Shown here: positions 10,649 to 22,093 of the stretch, piece after piece | Numbering within the stretch: the stretch's first letter is position 1 | Layout of the letters: the number at the start of each line of letters is the position of its first letter | Assembly (NCBI GenBank): GCA_003254885.1 | Contig: QANT01008687.1 | Coordinates: 19,081-83,080 of the forward strand | Length of the DNA: 64,000 bases | Reading direction: 5' to 3' | Source: Purshia tridentata | Taxonomy: Eukaryota; Streptophyta; Magnoliopsida; Rosales; Rosaceae | Program-made: the position numbers and the translations under genes | Notes under the pieces: model-generated | The model's database searches: none | What the model was told of the DNA's origin: nothing | What the model saw: only the letters and a program-made list of their open reading frames with translations

Positions 10649-11753
10649 TCACTTCGGAGCGGCATCAGTGGGAGGAGGACCGCCAGCATTTAACGCCGAC
10701 CCTTGCTCAGCGTCGGTTCCCTCAGCAGCACCGCCCGGAGCGGGTCCTTCATCCTTAGTAATGAAACTAAGGTCCCACTCCGGACGCGCCTCTTGAAGCC
10801 TCTCGATGAGATCGAAAAACCCATCGACCCGAGCCTCCTCAGCAGACTGCTCAATATCATCTTGAGCTTTCCTCTGTACTGCCAGGAGTTGACTCTGAAG
10901 CTCCAAGTTGTGCTTGGAGAGTTCCGTAACTCGGCGCTCGGTCCTCTCAAGGGCGGTTCGCCCTTCCTCCACCTTAGCCTCCAGTGCCCTCGTCCGAGCA
11001 TGGAGATCGTTCACCTTGGCCCCCTCAGAGACCACCTTCGCCTCGGCTTCCTTGAGCTCGGCCTGCACCTTCTGCCCAGCCTCTCGAAGCTCCCGAACTT
11101 TCGTCTGGTAGGCCCGAATGGTGCTACCTGAGTTAATAGCCGCCATCGCCAAATCATGCTGCATAGCAGCAAGCTGAAAACAAAACATATGCATGTTAGA
11201 TGAAAGCAAGGAAAAAGAGATTAAAACCGAAGAGTCAAGTTGTTGGAAAACTCACATAGACGGCCTGCTTACTGCACTCACGGGCCTTGAAGTCGAGGGT
11301 CGGGTTGGCAATCCCATCCCACAACCTGTTCTTATAGAAGCCCGGGGTCAGGAGGGAGCTCGCGCACTCCCCAAAACCCTTGGCTTCTGAAAAGAAAGCC
11401 ACTGTGGGGTGGTCACCCTCCTCAGACTCGGGTCCGCTCCGAACCCTCTTCTCTCTCGGCTCCTCTACCGGGCCAGAGTCCTTCCTTTTCTCCCTATGCT
11501 CCACCGAGCTGGAGTCTTTCCTCTTCTCGGCTCGGTGGGCACCAACCTCCTGTTGGGAAGGCAAAGGGCCAGGGGTAGGGGCGGTAGTTGCCTTCTCCTT
11601 CTCTTTCTCTTTCCCAGCACGGGCTGACCCCTGGCCCCCCGTCGCCTGAGGCGTCGAAGAGCGCGAATCGCCCCTCGAGGTCCTCTCAGACCCTGTTTTG
11701 GAAAGGGCCCTCAGCTTCGCCCTGGCTTCTGGGTCTCCTCTTTCTAGGCCCAT
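10649..11753 (-). CDS. Antisense spliced gene of Tat element (coiled-coil protein), probably 5'-truncated
   Basis: Two minus-strand frames join in phase by a GT-AG intron (11174-11255, 82 nt; donor TAT|GTGAG, acceptor TTTTCAG|CTT). Exon 1 is 11753-11256 (166 codons) and exon 2 is 11173-10649, giving 340 aa. Exon 1 is charged and low complexity (KEKEKEK, EHREKRKDS, EPREKRVRS). The junction region reads FKARECSKQAVY then LAAMQHDLAMAAINSG. A long heptad-rich coiled coil follows (VRELREAGQKVQAEL to LLAVQRKAQ), with an acidic and proline-rich tail. Antisense ORFs here are known in Tat elements, and their N-terminal part is annotated in databases as a putative gypsy-type transposon protein. That part is not recognisable here. 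An in-frame TGA lies two codons before the ATG, and the sequence then runs into the truncated LTR, so the 5' part was probably lost. Function unknown. Confidence 0.75.
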
Positions 11754-11942
11754 TGATCAAGCAAGCCGAGGATCTCTCTTCGGCGCGAACCAGCTGATTC
11801 CGCTCGTCCCAATCAGAGCTCCACCAAGAAGACTTGCCGAAGACCGTTTAAGCGAGCTTTGGTCCTGTACTTTCACGAGCTCGGCTCGGCGCTCTGCTGT
11901 TAGGCTACACTTTCCCCACAGAACTACAAAAGTGAAGTTTAC

Positions 11943-12214
11943 GAGGGAGAAAAGGGAGAGAAAATATACAGAAAACTAATATCATCTGGATTGATTTCAA
12001 GCCTAGCTCTTGAGATTAATCATGTGATTTCCTTACTGTTTTCTAACTTATACACCGGAGGGTTCTTAGCAAACACCTCACTGGTGTAAGTCCCCATTGT
12101 TGTCCTCCATTTTCGTACAGGAGTTGTCAAAGATACAAGATCAAAGGAGCAGAACCAAGTCTACCCTTCCTCATCTATGTTGGTTCAGAAGACGTCCAGT
12201 TTTTTGCATCAACA
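11943..12214 (+). repeat. Truncated 3' LTR (R-U5 only, 272 bp)
   Basis: Matches 3581-3852 base for base in length, with four substitutions: an A to T and a C to T near 12016-12024, and two further C to T changes near 12098 and 12178. It ends CATCAACA followed by target duplication AGTAC. The U3 part and the polypurine tract that should precede it are absent. Upstream sequence (GTGAAGTTTAC) belongs to the antisense-gene region. Confidence 0.92.
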
Positions 12215-12219
12215 AGTAC

Positions 12220-13353
12220 TAACTTGAAAAATGGAGTATAATTGAGGTACTAACATGTTAGACCTTACATAATGACTTATAAGGTGTTAGGTTTCTTTAT
12301 ACATCTCATGCCAGTTAATTTTGGATTCAATGTTCCAATTTTCTTCCTTACGGCAGGGAGAGGTATTATTTGAGTCTCTTCATGTGCTATATATTAATAT
12401 GGTCAATACTGTGAGATTAGTTGGTTTAAGATGAGAAACTTATTTAATTGAAATTTGGGTTTTGGGTAAAGTATACCAAATTACCAATCTTTACAAGATG
12501 TTCAGTGTGAGTCTGAAACATAGCCTCTAGGAATGAAGCATCCATTTTTTTTTTTGAACTATGTGATGTGCTGTCTTTTGAGTATGTAATTAACCAACTT
12601 CTATCTATTTCTATCTCTTTCTGTATTTGTTCGGGTGTCTGTATCCTTATGCCTTGGTCTCCAACACTCCAAGGCCCGTGAATGCAGAGTTTTATGCGTG
12701 TGGATTTATCAAAGTTATGCTTCTTTCAGAGTTTCTGATAGAGTGAAAATAGAAAATGCAAGGCGTGTGGAGACAGCATATTTCTTGGGTCAATGGATGG
12801 TCAACGGCTTGAAATGACCCATTTACCACTTCATGTGATGTGCACATGTGTCTAATTAAATAGAATTTGGACTAAAATTTGATAACAGACGTAACCATAA
12901 GGGTACATACAATATATAAATTATACTAACCTTGAAATATAATGCAAATTACGAGGACTATTTGTAAATTAACATGCTTTACATATTTTGTTGTTTGGTA
13001 GACAAAAGAAAAAGAGAAACACAAATAACTTATGAAAGAAATTGAAGCATATATCAAATCTAAAACCAAATAGTAATGGATGGAGATCGAGGTTAAACAC
13101 ACTTCATATTCTCATATATTTAAGAACTTCACTTTTAAAAAAACATACACATGCATCATGTTTACTAATAAATAAGACTGGCATATCTTCCACAACATCT
13201 TGTAGGCAACAAGCCCTTGATATCGCAAACAAGTAATTAACCAAGCCGGCTATCACATCAACTTATTCGTAATAAATTAGTACACAAAATGTTTATTAGC
13301 TTGGAGCATAAAAGAGTGATTAGCTTGGACTTGGAGCCTTGGACCAAGAAAAA
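12220..13353. other. Intergenic, AT-rich
   Basis: Host sequence resumes after the target duplication (TAACTTGAAAAATGG continues the pre-insertion locus). No coding region is supported. The last few hundred bases probably include the 3' UTR of the minus-strand dioxygenase. Confidence 0.6.
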
Positions 13354-14542
13354 TTAAATACCACAATATGCCTTGATGGCATACTCAGTTTCATGGTTAG
13401 TGGATTTTCTTGCTGTAAGATACTCCATATGATTCAATGGCTTATACCGTAAGGGGTGGTCCTTGTCCACCAGCTCCTTGGGTATTTCTGTCATCCCTTT
13501 TTTGAGAGAAAAGAGTCCGAACGAGTATCTTACACCATTATCCTTCAAGCTCACTCTATGTTTACAAGGTCGTATTCTGTCGTTGCTCCAAACCTTGGCC
13601 AAGAAAAGCATGAAATTAAAAACATTTCCGTTAAAGATTCGGCTCATTTGATACTGTTTTTAGAATTGTCAAAAACGCTTTCAGATTAATAAAAGCACTT
13701 TTAGTAGTGTTTACTAATTTGAATGGCATACCTGAAATACATCACCTGCTAGGAATATGAAATATGTAGGCAAAGGATCAACCATTATCCACTCATCGTC
13801 CTTTGTACTTATCTCCAAACCATTGACATGATTTTGATGAAGTATGGTGGAAAAGGTCTTGTCTGTATGACTGGTTAGTCCCAGATCAATTCCACTATTC
13901 TTGCGTTCCTTGTACTTATTAAATCGGAGATTGTAACTAGTCAATTGAACATGATCATCATGGTACTTCTCCACACCGTAGTTTTCAAACACCATTTTTG
14001 TCACAAGTTGATTTACTTCGGCCATCACTTTGGCATACACGTCAACACTCTCACTGCCCAACAAGCAACAAATTAAGAACAAATTAATTTATAGTACTAC
14101 TGTAAAAGTGAATCAATATGTTCAAGCATTCATGACAAATAGTACGCGAAATGTATATTAAATTATACCAAAATTGATTGTTTCCATTAGGCCAAAAACG
14201 GTGTGTGAATTTCTGAATTTGTTCTGGGTTTGCTTCGATCCCCAAGGCTTCGTGGGCAGAATTCGCAGTCACATAGGAACCAAGCTTAGAGTTTCCGGAA
14301 TCATCTTGCGTTTTGATTTGGGTGCAGAAATCAAACAACTCCTCCAATTTGTCAAAGATGGTGTTGTGAAGCTCCAAAGAAACCTTGTTGGACAAGACTG
14401 CCATGAAACAACCAACTTCTTCGAGTGCCTGGCAAACCTGTTTGCGTGCTGAGACCCAACAACTTGTCCCTGGCTTCCAGCAATCCTCATTGGAGAAATC
14501 CACCACTGGAATTTTGGGCTCTGTTTTGGTACTGGTCGACAT
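13354..14542 (-). CDS. 2-oxoglutarate/Fe(II)-dependent dioxygenase, AOP-like
   Basis: Soluble oxygenase of the plant 2OGD (DOXC) superfamily that couples 2-oxoglutarate decarboxylation to substrate oxidation. Three coding exons on the minus strand: 14542-14169, 14053-13732, 13593-13354, giving 311 aa, the usual length for AOP1-like proteins. The start MSTSTKTEPKIPVVDF is preferred over an upstream in-frame ATG because family members begin close to the IPVVDFS motif. The N-terminal DIOX_N region is in exon 1. The 2OG-Fe(II) core has H187-x-D189 (SHTDKTFSTILHQN) and distal H244 (CKHRV), and R254-x-S256 (RYS) should bind 2-oxoglutarate. All metal and cosubstrate residues are present, so it is probably active. 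The substrate cannot be told; in Brassicaceae relatives act on glucosinolates, but outside that group AOP-like enzymes have other or unknown roles. Confidence 0.9.
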
Positions 14543-14601
14543 CTTTTTCTTCTTAAAATGTGTAGGAGGTTTCGAGGGCTGCATGGATAAAATAATGCAA
14601 G

Positions 14602-14611
14602 ATATATATAT
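14602..14611 (-). promoter_or_regulatory. Probable TATA box of the dioxygenase gene
   Basis: A TATATATATA run about 60 bp upstream of the chosen ATG on the minus strand. The position suits a short leader. It is a simple repeat, so confidence is limited. Confidence 0.4.
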
Positions 14612-17203
14612 ACCCAAAATACAGTAGCCAAATGATTTAATGAATATTAAATAGCTGTATCAATCTAGATTTTTAAAATTTTAAAAGATTTCAAAAATGA
14701 AGGTGTATTTAATTTGGATTTTAGAAGAATCCATCAAAATCAGATAGTATTCAGTTTTAATTTTTAAAAGAATCTATCAAAGTCTTGTCGTATTAAAAAA
14801 GTCTTTGATTTGAATTTATTAATTGATGAGATTTTGTGGTTTATGAATTTATGGTGGATTTTGGTTTTTGGGAGATATAAATACCAAAGCCCATTAATTA
14901 CAAACCCATCACTGCCTTAAAGATTTCAAAAGTGCAACATATACTCTCTACTTTCCTTCTGAATATCAAGACCCATATGAACTCCAATCAGTTGCAAGAG
15001 CGCTGGTTTTGGTGTCATTAGGCTTCAATTAATAATATAAAGTTTTCTTCCCATTTCAATATCAGTCTATCTTCTTTGATTCTTTTTCACATGATATATA
15101 TAGAGGGCATCTGAGAGGTGTAATAACTGAACATGTGATTTTGTTGTGGAGCATTTATCAACAAAATTAATCAAAATGCCAAGCACTATTTTGTTCACCA
15201 CAAAAAGGTGGTGATGAGCAAAATATATCTCAAAAAGGCCAAGGATAGCCCGATAAAAAGAACACATATATTAGAGAGACAGTAAGTGAAAATATGTCAA
15301 CCTAGAAGAAGTACAGGAATCAAATACTATGTCTCTTCCTATCCCTTTCTCACAAAATTTATTTCTCCACTAGAATTAAGAACTTAGCTTGTACTGAAAG
15401 CAAGAAAAAAAAAAAAGTTAATTTTCCAACATTAAACAAAATACTACAATAAAAATAACAAACATATATAATCTTGAAAGGCTGGATGAAATGAAGCCAA
15501 AAAAACAAACATAATATATCTTGAATGGCTTACTCACTGGTAGTGGCTTACGTGTTGTTTCTCAATCAATTAGCTGCAAATTAAATACCCACCAGCCAGA
15601 TTAAAAGAAGATAAGAGGAAATTGATCCATTTAATTTTTGTGTAATTCGATCAGAATAATCAGAGGGAGGGAGTGGTGGTAAGAAAGCTTACCTTGCTTT
15701 CCACTCTGAACCTTTGCCATCGTAATAACAAAAAAGAAACGAAGAGAGCAAAAGAGATATTGTGAACCTGGAGCTACGACCCTCTTCAATTATGGCCTTC
15801 ATCGTCAACCAAAAATATAATTAATTCCCACTTATCTTCAACCAAACATATCATGATGGTATGCGACGTACCCCATTGCTTGTATAGCTTTTTTTTTGTT
15901 AAAAAAAAAAGGAATAATTAGAAATAGGTCCAATTTTGAAGGATCATTTAGACTAAAACCATATAAAAATTTAAATTAATACTTAAATCCAATTTTTTAG
16001 ACTGAGGTCCAAAAGATAGACTTTTTAAAATTTTGACTTAGATTATCTCTTAAAATTAAGATAATCAATATGCATTAATTTTAAAAATGAAAGATAATAT
16101 CTGTTCAAACATATTTAATTAAAACATTCAAGATTATCTAGTTNGTCATTGAGCTCTGTAGAGACGGTGTCATCGCGAAGCTTGGGATGACAGGAGTTGT
16201 GGGCGAGGAGGAAGCAGTCTAGGGAGGCCATGAAGGAGGAAGAGGGCGACCATAACTAGGGTCAATAGAAGAAAAGGGAATTTAGATCTGGTGCTCTACT
16301 TTTCGGCCATTGTTGTTTGTTTGTGTTGTGTGTTTCTAGGGTTTCATTTTTTGTTTTTTCCAAATCTAATCAAATATGTGAGACAGAGAGGAATACGAGT
16401 GATAGACGAAGAGAATGATGGAGACGGAAAAAATGACCAATTTGGTAAAAGCTGGGCCTCTTTCCAAACAAAACAAAAAAAGACATGGATTTAAAGATAG
16501 AGAGAGTTCAAATTTAAGTTTTATAATCATTTACTTTTTTTTTGTAATAATAAAACATACACAAACATAGAATTCTGAAATTTTTATGTATAATTGTTAC
16601 ATTGGTATGTGGTATAATCAATTTACGTGTTATAATATGATTAACGTTATTAATAATAAATGCTAAACATATAAACTCATCGTACACTCAAGTTATACAC
16701 ATTGATTGAATACACCACATTTGTTGCGGCTTATAAAATATTAGAAAATCCTATAATAATGCTTTTGGCATTAATTTGTTAGTAGTCTATATTAGTTCTT
16801 ATATATGTAATTATATTTTATATTTACTCACATGTTTATACATATAATAAAATTTTATGGTACTGCATACATCTCACAAATTGGTTTTTTATTTGCTGAC
16901 AATATGATTCATGAATTTCATGTTAAATTCTTTCTTGCATAGAGAACATAACATTTTATTTCCAATTTCAGAATCAAATGTATGAATTGATATAGTCATC
17001 AATAGCTATTTAAATGTTATAACTGACTTAATAGTTGAAAATAAGACAACATCCCAGAATTAGCAGCTACAGGTGGACTAAAATATACTGTAGCAATAAA
17101 ATTATTGAAGTAATTAACCCTTCGAGTATACCACTGAATTTGCAAATCATTCCTTTAGTTTGCCATTGAATTTTCCAATCATATGATTGAGATGATAGAT
17201 GCT
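14612..17203. other. Intergenic region with possible short spliced transcript
   Basis: AT-rich sequence with one N at 16144. On the minus strand an ATG at 15720 opens MAKVQSGKQ, followed by a good donor (CAAG|GTAAGC at 15693/15692). A good acceptor lies at 15574/15573 (TTTGCAG|CTAATTG), but the frame then stops after two more codons. This may be a non-coding RNA, a uORF-type leader or the relic of a gene. No protein-coding gene is supported elsewhere in the stretch. Confidence 0.4.
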
Positions 17204-19954
17204 TTAAGCTCCATTTGTAGCACTACCAGTACCACCCTTCTTATCTAGCTCTTCTAATGCCGCCCACAATTTTGGATCTTCATAATTCTTTATAAGAAAG
17301 GCAGGTTTTGCTTGCATTAATATGTGTTCTGGATTTCCAGTGGTTAATCCAACAACCGGCATACCAGCTGCAACTCCAGCTTTAATCCCTGAAACAGAAT
17401 CCTAGCAAAGGAAAACAGAACAGATAATAAATTTCAAATGTTCCCCTAAATTTATTTTTCTCAAAACCTGGCATAAGAAGAGGCAGACCTCAAACACAAA
17501 AGTGTGATCTTTCGAGGCCTTAAGTATTTCAAGAGCCTTCAAGTAGGGCTCTGGATGTGGCTTGGCATGCTCACACTCACTCCCAAGAATAACAGCTTGA
17601 AAAAAATCTGAGAGGCCAAGAATTGAGATCATTAGTTCAGCATTTTCTCTTGGAGCATTAGTAACAGCGGCCCGTTTCAACCCACGATCTTCGATCCATT
17701 TCCTCACTTTATTGAGACCACTCACTGGCTTCAATTGTTCGGCAGCCAATCTGTTTTCCATCAAAGAAATTATAAGCTGGAAACCTGAAGAAATTCCAAA
17801 GTATAAAGAAGGTGATGCTTTTACCTACGGAACAAGGCTTCCTTCTCTTCTGTGAACTTTAAGCCTCGTTGGAAATCATCAGGAAAAAGTATCCTGGCAA
17901 TATCATCATTATGCTTGCCAGCAATATTCTCAATAAAGAATTGCTCAGTAATTGGAACCCCTCCATTGAAACCTATCTGTTAATTGCCCCATTTCAGTTA
18001 ATCACCTCTCTCTACAGTTCAAATATTTTTAAATTCATACAATATTACAAGCTTCCTTGTTTAAATAATTACTGTTCCTAATGCACTTTTTCATTGTACA
18101 TATGATTATCAGTTCACTGTTACAAAGTTTAAACGTATGAGCAACTATGACTAAACAGTAGAAGCATCCTTTGCACTTTTGATGGTGTGAAATGAATGTA
18201 GTTAAGTTAAAACAATGTAAAATTATAACCCGACAAATTCTAAATCTTTTTTTGTAACAGAATATTTTTTCTGAAAGGTAGTGGAGAAAAGAAAACTCTT
18301 ACCTCCTGAAGCATTACGCGGAATGCATGGCAGTGAATTGGATCTGAATCACACACAGTTCCATCAATATCAAATAGTACTGCTTCAAGTGGAGCAAGTC
18401 CAGAGAGTGAACTTTTGCTGGTTCCACACAGACCAAAAAGGGGGGAAAAGAAAGGTAAAAGTCATAAGTACAGAAAAGATACAACCAAACAATACAATGT
18501 TTCACTTAATATACAAAGAATGAAACATTTAAATTACACACCCATAATCTGACTGGCATGAAAGGAAACATCATGCAGCCCAATGTTTCTTGGGGATAAC
18601 AATGACTTGTAGAATTAGATTAGTCCATATTACCTTCTTCTGTGAATTAAAAGTCCTTACTCTCCTGACATGTGGTATAAAGTACAGACTGAGATTTAAT
18701 TATTTATTTATTTTTCTAAATATTCAATGTTCTGATCAGGTAAGGTATAGTCTGTTAAGTGTTGACCTTTTTCTTTTCTTTTACCTTTTTTTTTTTTGTG
18801 TGTAAACATCATCAATTGGNTTTGTGTATAAACATCATCAATTGGGCTATCTGACTTAAACAACTCAGTATTAATTGAAAGTTGATAATAGATTAACACC
18901 GAAATTAGACCTAAAAGCTAAAAGGAACCTGAGAAGTTGAGAGAGAAAGAACCATTACTGGATGTTCAATCAAAATCATTCAGGAAGAGAAAAAAAGGCC
19001 TAATAAGAAAAAGATAATACACAGGTAGAGCATTCAGGTAAAATTAACATTGTAAGAACAATCGATATATATAATCTATGCAAAGTTATTGATTAAAGGA
19101 GAGAACAATGGCATAGGAGTCTAACTAAGCTGAATATATATGTAAAAGAAAGAAATAAAGAAATAAAGAAATGGTTTTTTTCAAATAGAACTGTTTCAGC
19201 AGGACAGCTAACACTACTGAATCCCACGGAAATCAGACCACATAGTTGGTTCCTCATACTCTTTCATAACAAATAGAAATTGGTTCGATATGACACTTTA
19301 AATTTAAATTTCATCTGTTATATCTTCAACCAATTTGGTTCTGCATATTTTACTAATATGATTAGGAGAAAGGAAAGGATGATGATTCTAGCATAACAAT
19401 CAGAGTATCAGAAAAAAAGAAAAAGGCATAATAATCGCACGAAAATTATAATTATTCAGTATCTAATCAAATTCGAAATTCCAAACCATTAGCAGAAAGG
19501 AATCAAGTAAAACACCAGCAAAAACAAAGCATATCAGTAAGTTGTTGAGATTTGAACAACGAAATTATGTAACCAATCCCATTATTATTAACAATTCGAA
19601 AATGATACATTTACAGGCAGAAAGAATAAAACATGATCTTGCATTGTAAATTCATACAAAACACGAAAAGTCCAGATCAATGGACATTTCGAAATGATTG
19701 GAAAGATCACAGTAATATAGTATAAAACAATAGCTAAAGAATCATATAAGTAAAAACATACATTAACAATCAACAAATACAAAGCAATATGATTAAACAA
19801 AATTTTGGAACTTGCATTGCCATATGAACTCCTACAAATTATGAAATATGAGAACAACCCAGATCAAATATTCAACAAATGAGCAAGAGAAATCAAACAA
19901 AGCACAAAAGGCGATCGGGGAGTACCTGTCCACAGAGTTTTCACAAGCTGTCAT
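17204..19954 (-). CDS. SGPP: HAD-superfamily sugar phosphatase, Sgpp-like
   Basis: Phosphatase of the haloacid dehalogenase family, related to Arabidopsis Sgpp, which hydrolyses small phosphorylated sugars. Five coding exons on the minus strand: 19954-19926, 18417-18303, 17976-17825, 17750-17489, 17401-17204, totalling 251 aa (Arabidopsis Sgpp is of similar size). Motif I is FDIDGTVCDSD (nucleophile D26, acid/base D28), motif II is VTNAP, motif III is KPHPEPY and motif IV is FEDSVSGIKAG across the exon 4/5 junction. The cap region (GFNGGVPITEQFFIENIAGKH) is exon 3. The first exon codes only MTACENSVD plus two bases and is followed by a 1.5-kb intron. No transit peptide is obvious, so it is probably cytosolic. 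A short imperfect duplication with an N (18797-18846) sits in intron 1. Confidence 0.92.
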
Positions 19955-22093
19955 AGTTTGATGGGTAGTGGACGGTATTGCAAGGACTTTCTGTGCGAAA
20001 TTTGAGATTGATCGAAATGGGTAACTGAGAGCAGATTGAGGAGGGGAAGACGGGGAAGTACTGAAATATATACGGAAATCAGAGAAGGAATCGACCTTGG
20101 AATCAATACTCAAAAGTATAAGGCCCTTGAATATTGTCCCGAAAAAGAAAAAAGAAAATAGAATATGCCTGACCAAGAAGTTGTTTATAGAATATGGAAT
20201 TATTATTAGGCGAAATTATATTTTGATATATGTAATTTATATATTTTTTAAATGTACTAATTTTATCTTCGTAGTTTGGTAATTATTCTAATTTTGGACG
20301 CATTTTTAATTTTGTTAATTTTGTTTAATGAAAATAATGAGCTAAAAACACATGAATTCTGACAAAAAAAGGACACAAGTGAAAGTATTTTTAACTTTTT
20401 ACGTAATTTAATTTCATTATTATTGTATAAAATAGAAGGCCGCTATTTGCATACTATATTTTTTTTAGAAATTTAGGATTAAGTACCTAGTTTCAATACT
20501 TTTTTAGAAAAACAGTTTTGCTCATAATTTTTAGGTTTGACTATTAATTATTGAACTTAATTTTTAGAATAGGTCACAAATTTAAAGCACATTTGTTTTA
20601 TGTTTTATTTGTTTGACAAATTTGTCCTTTTATTGTCTTTTGGCCCACATATGATGGGTTTTAAATAAAATTTATAAAGTTTTGACAAAATTATCCTTGA
20701 TACTTTTATATTGTCTTGGAAATTAGTTAATATAGTCTCAACTTCAGTTTTAATTGTGACTGTACGATACTCAACTTCAAATTTAGTTGTGACTGAATGA
20801 CAGTCACAGCTAAATTGCGATACACTCACAGCTAAATTGTGATACAGTCACAGTTAGGTTGAGACACTCAACTTTAAATTTAGTTGTGACTGAATGATAG
20901 TTACAGCTAAATTGTGATACAGTCATAGTTAGGTTGTGACTGAATTGAAATTTTTTTTAAGAGAAATTTTATTACAATATAGTATAAATAGAGGTCAAAA
21001 CAATACTTTTACTCAAAATAATACTTAGCATAGTGGTGAGAGTTGTCTTTTTCAATTTACCAAGACAATTACAACTAAATTATAAGACAGTCACAGCTAA
21101 TATGTCATTGGATTGATTTTTTTTTAGTTTTAATACAATATAATATAAATTAATGTAATAGTATGGATGTAGTATATATATTTTATTGTAGTGGCATGTG
21201 ATGTAATATTTGTAAATTATAGTGCATTTTACTATATTATTATGTTTGACTTTTCAACTAGTACCTAATCTAAAATGCTATTAAATTTTGGTACCTAAAC
21301 TAAAAAATTATTAAAATTTGGTATTTAAAGTCAATNAACATCCTAGCAAGTAGATCTGTGTAATTCTATATACAATTCATTAATGAAGCTAGTTATGAAA
21401 TTCTTTTTTTCTTTTTTATCAACCTAGCTATGATATTCATGAATATAATTAAATACAACAGCTTAATAAGTTAATATATAATCATGGTCGCTTTCTATAA
21501 TCTATACTCTTCATGCAAGCCTCCCCAACTTTCTATAATTTTCTAATGGGCAATTTACATGCATACTCTCCTTAATTGAGAGCCGGTCTTAGTGGTACTG
21601 GTTTTTAGTCAATTGAAAACTTGCCAGACCTTGATTTAGTCGTACTGGAGATAGAGGGCAACATTGCCACTAGTCTTCCACCTCTCTTCACTTGATCATC
21701 AAAGTTTTGTGCCTTTTAATATATTTTAGTTTTTTTCTCGATCGTTTTTTCAGAAATGCCAGCTTTGTTTGGGTGTTACGTACTTTGCTTTGGTAATTCA
21801 CATAATATGTAACATAGTTCAATATTTATGTAATATACCCTGGCGATCGATGCTTCTTCACAATTTTGTTTTGGCGTGAACTTGGAGCTCTTGGGTTAAT
21901 TATTTTGATGAAATTAGAATATATGGTCGGTTCTTGACATCTTGTTCAATTTTCATACCTTTTTAGTAATGACAAGCAAAGCACAGAGTCACATGGTACA
22001 TGGACTCCACTTAATTGATAGCCAAATGTAGCTAATATGGGCCTCCTTTCTTACCAAGCAAGCTAGTACGGCTCAAGTAGCTATAATCCTACT
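19955..22093. other. Intergenic, repeat-rich
   Basis: The first 150-200 bp upstream of the Sgpp ATG should hold its 5' UTR and promoter. The remainder is AT-rich with a local repeat array (20740-20950) and one N at 21336. No coding sequence is seen. Confidence 0.55.
20740..20950. repeat. Degenerate local repeats with TAGTTGTGACTG / CAGTCACAGCTAA motifs
   Basis: A block CAACTT(C/T)AAATTTAGTTGTGACTGAATG occurs at about 20772 and 20868. Variants of ACAGTCACAGCTAAATTGTGATA occur between and after these. Some copies are in inverted orientation to each other (GTGACTG versus CAGTCAC), so the block can form short hairpins. It is probably a decayed small transposon or tandem array. Confidence 0.65.

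Larger units (their letters stand above)
3075..12214 (+). mobile_element. Ty3/gypsy LTR retrotransposon, Tat lineage, nearly complete
   Basis: The element spans 9140 bp and starts TGTTG and ends CAACA. It is bounded by an exact 5-bp target-site duplication AGTAC (3070-3074 and 12215-12219). Order: 5' LTR (3075-3852), primer-binding region (from 3853), gag-pol frame (3947-9757), 74-bp tandem array (9958-10328), antisense spliced ORF (11753-10649), truncated 3' LTR (11943-12214). Two RNase H domains before the integrase, an antisense gene and tandem repeats 3' of pol are hallmarks of Tat elements (Ogre, Retand, Grande, RIRE2 relatives). Over the 272 bp shared by both LTRs I count four substitutions, so insertion was recent. 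Defects seen are the missing U3 in the 3' LTR and a frame change in the last codons of pol. Confidence 0.95.

Noticed and set aside
10703-11797. Plus-strand open frames opposite the antisense gene
   Set aside because: They read as Ser/Leu/Pro-rich complements of the charged coiled-coil frame and have no family resemblance.
16140-16494. Plus-strand frame of 67 codons and a GA-rich stretch near the N at 16144
   Set aside because: No domain, no splice partners, and the preceding GAGGAGGAAG-type sequence is low complexity.
18797-18846. A 27-bp direct duplication around an N in Sgpp intron 1
   Set aside because: The ambiguous base between the copies suggests an assembly join rather than biology.
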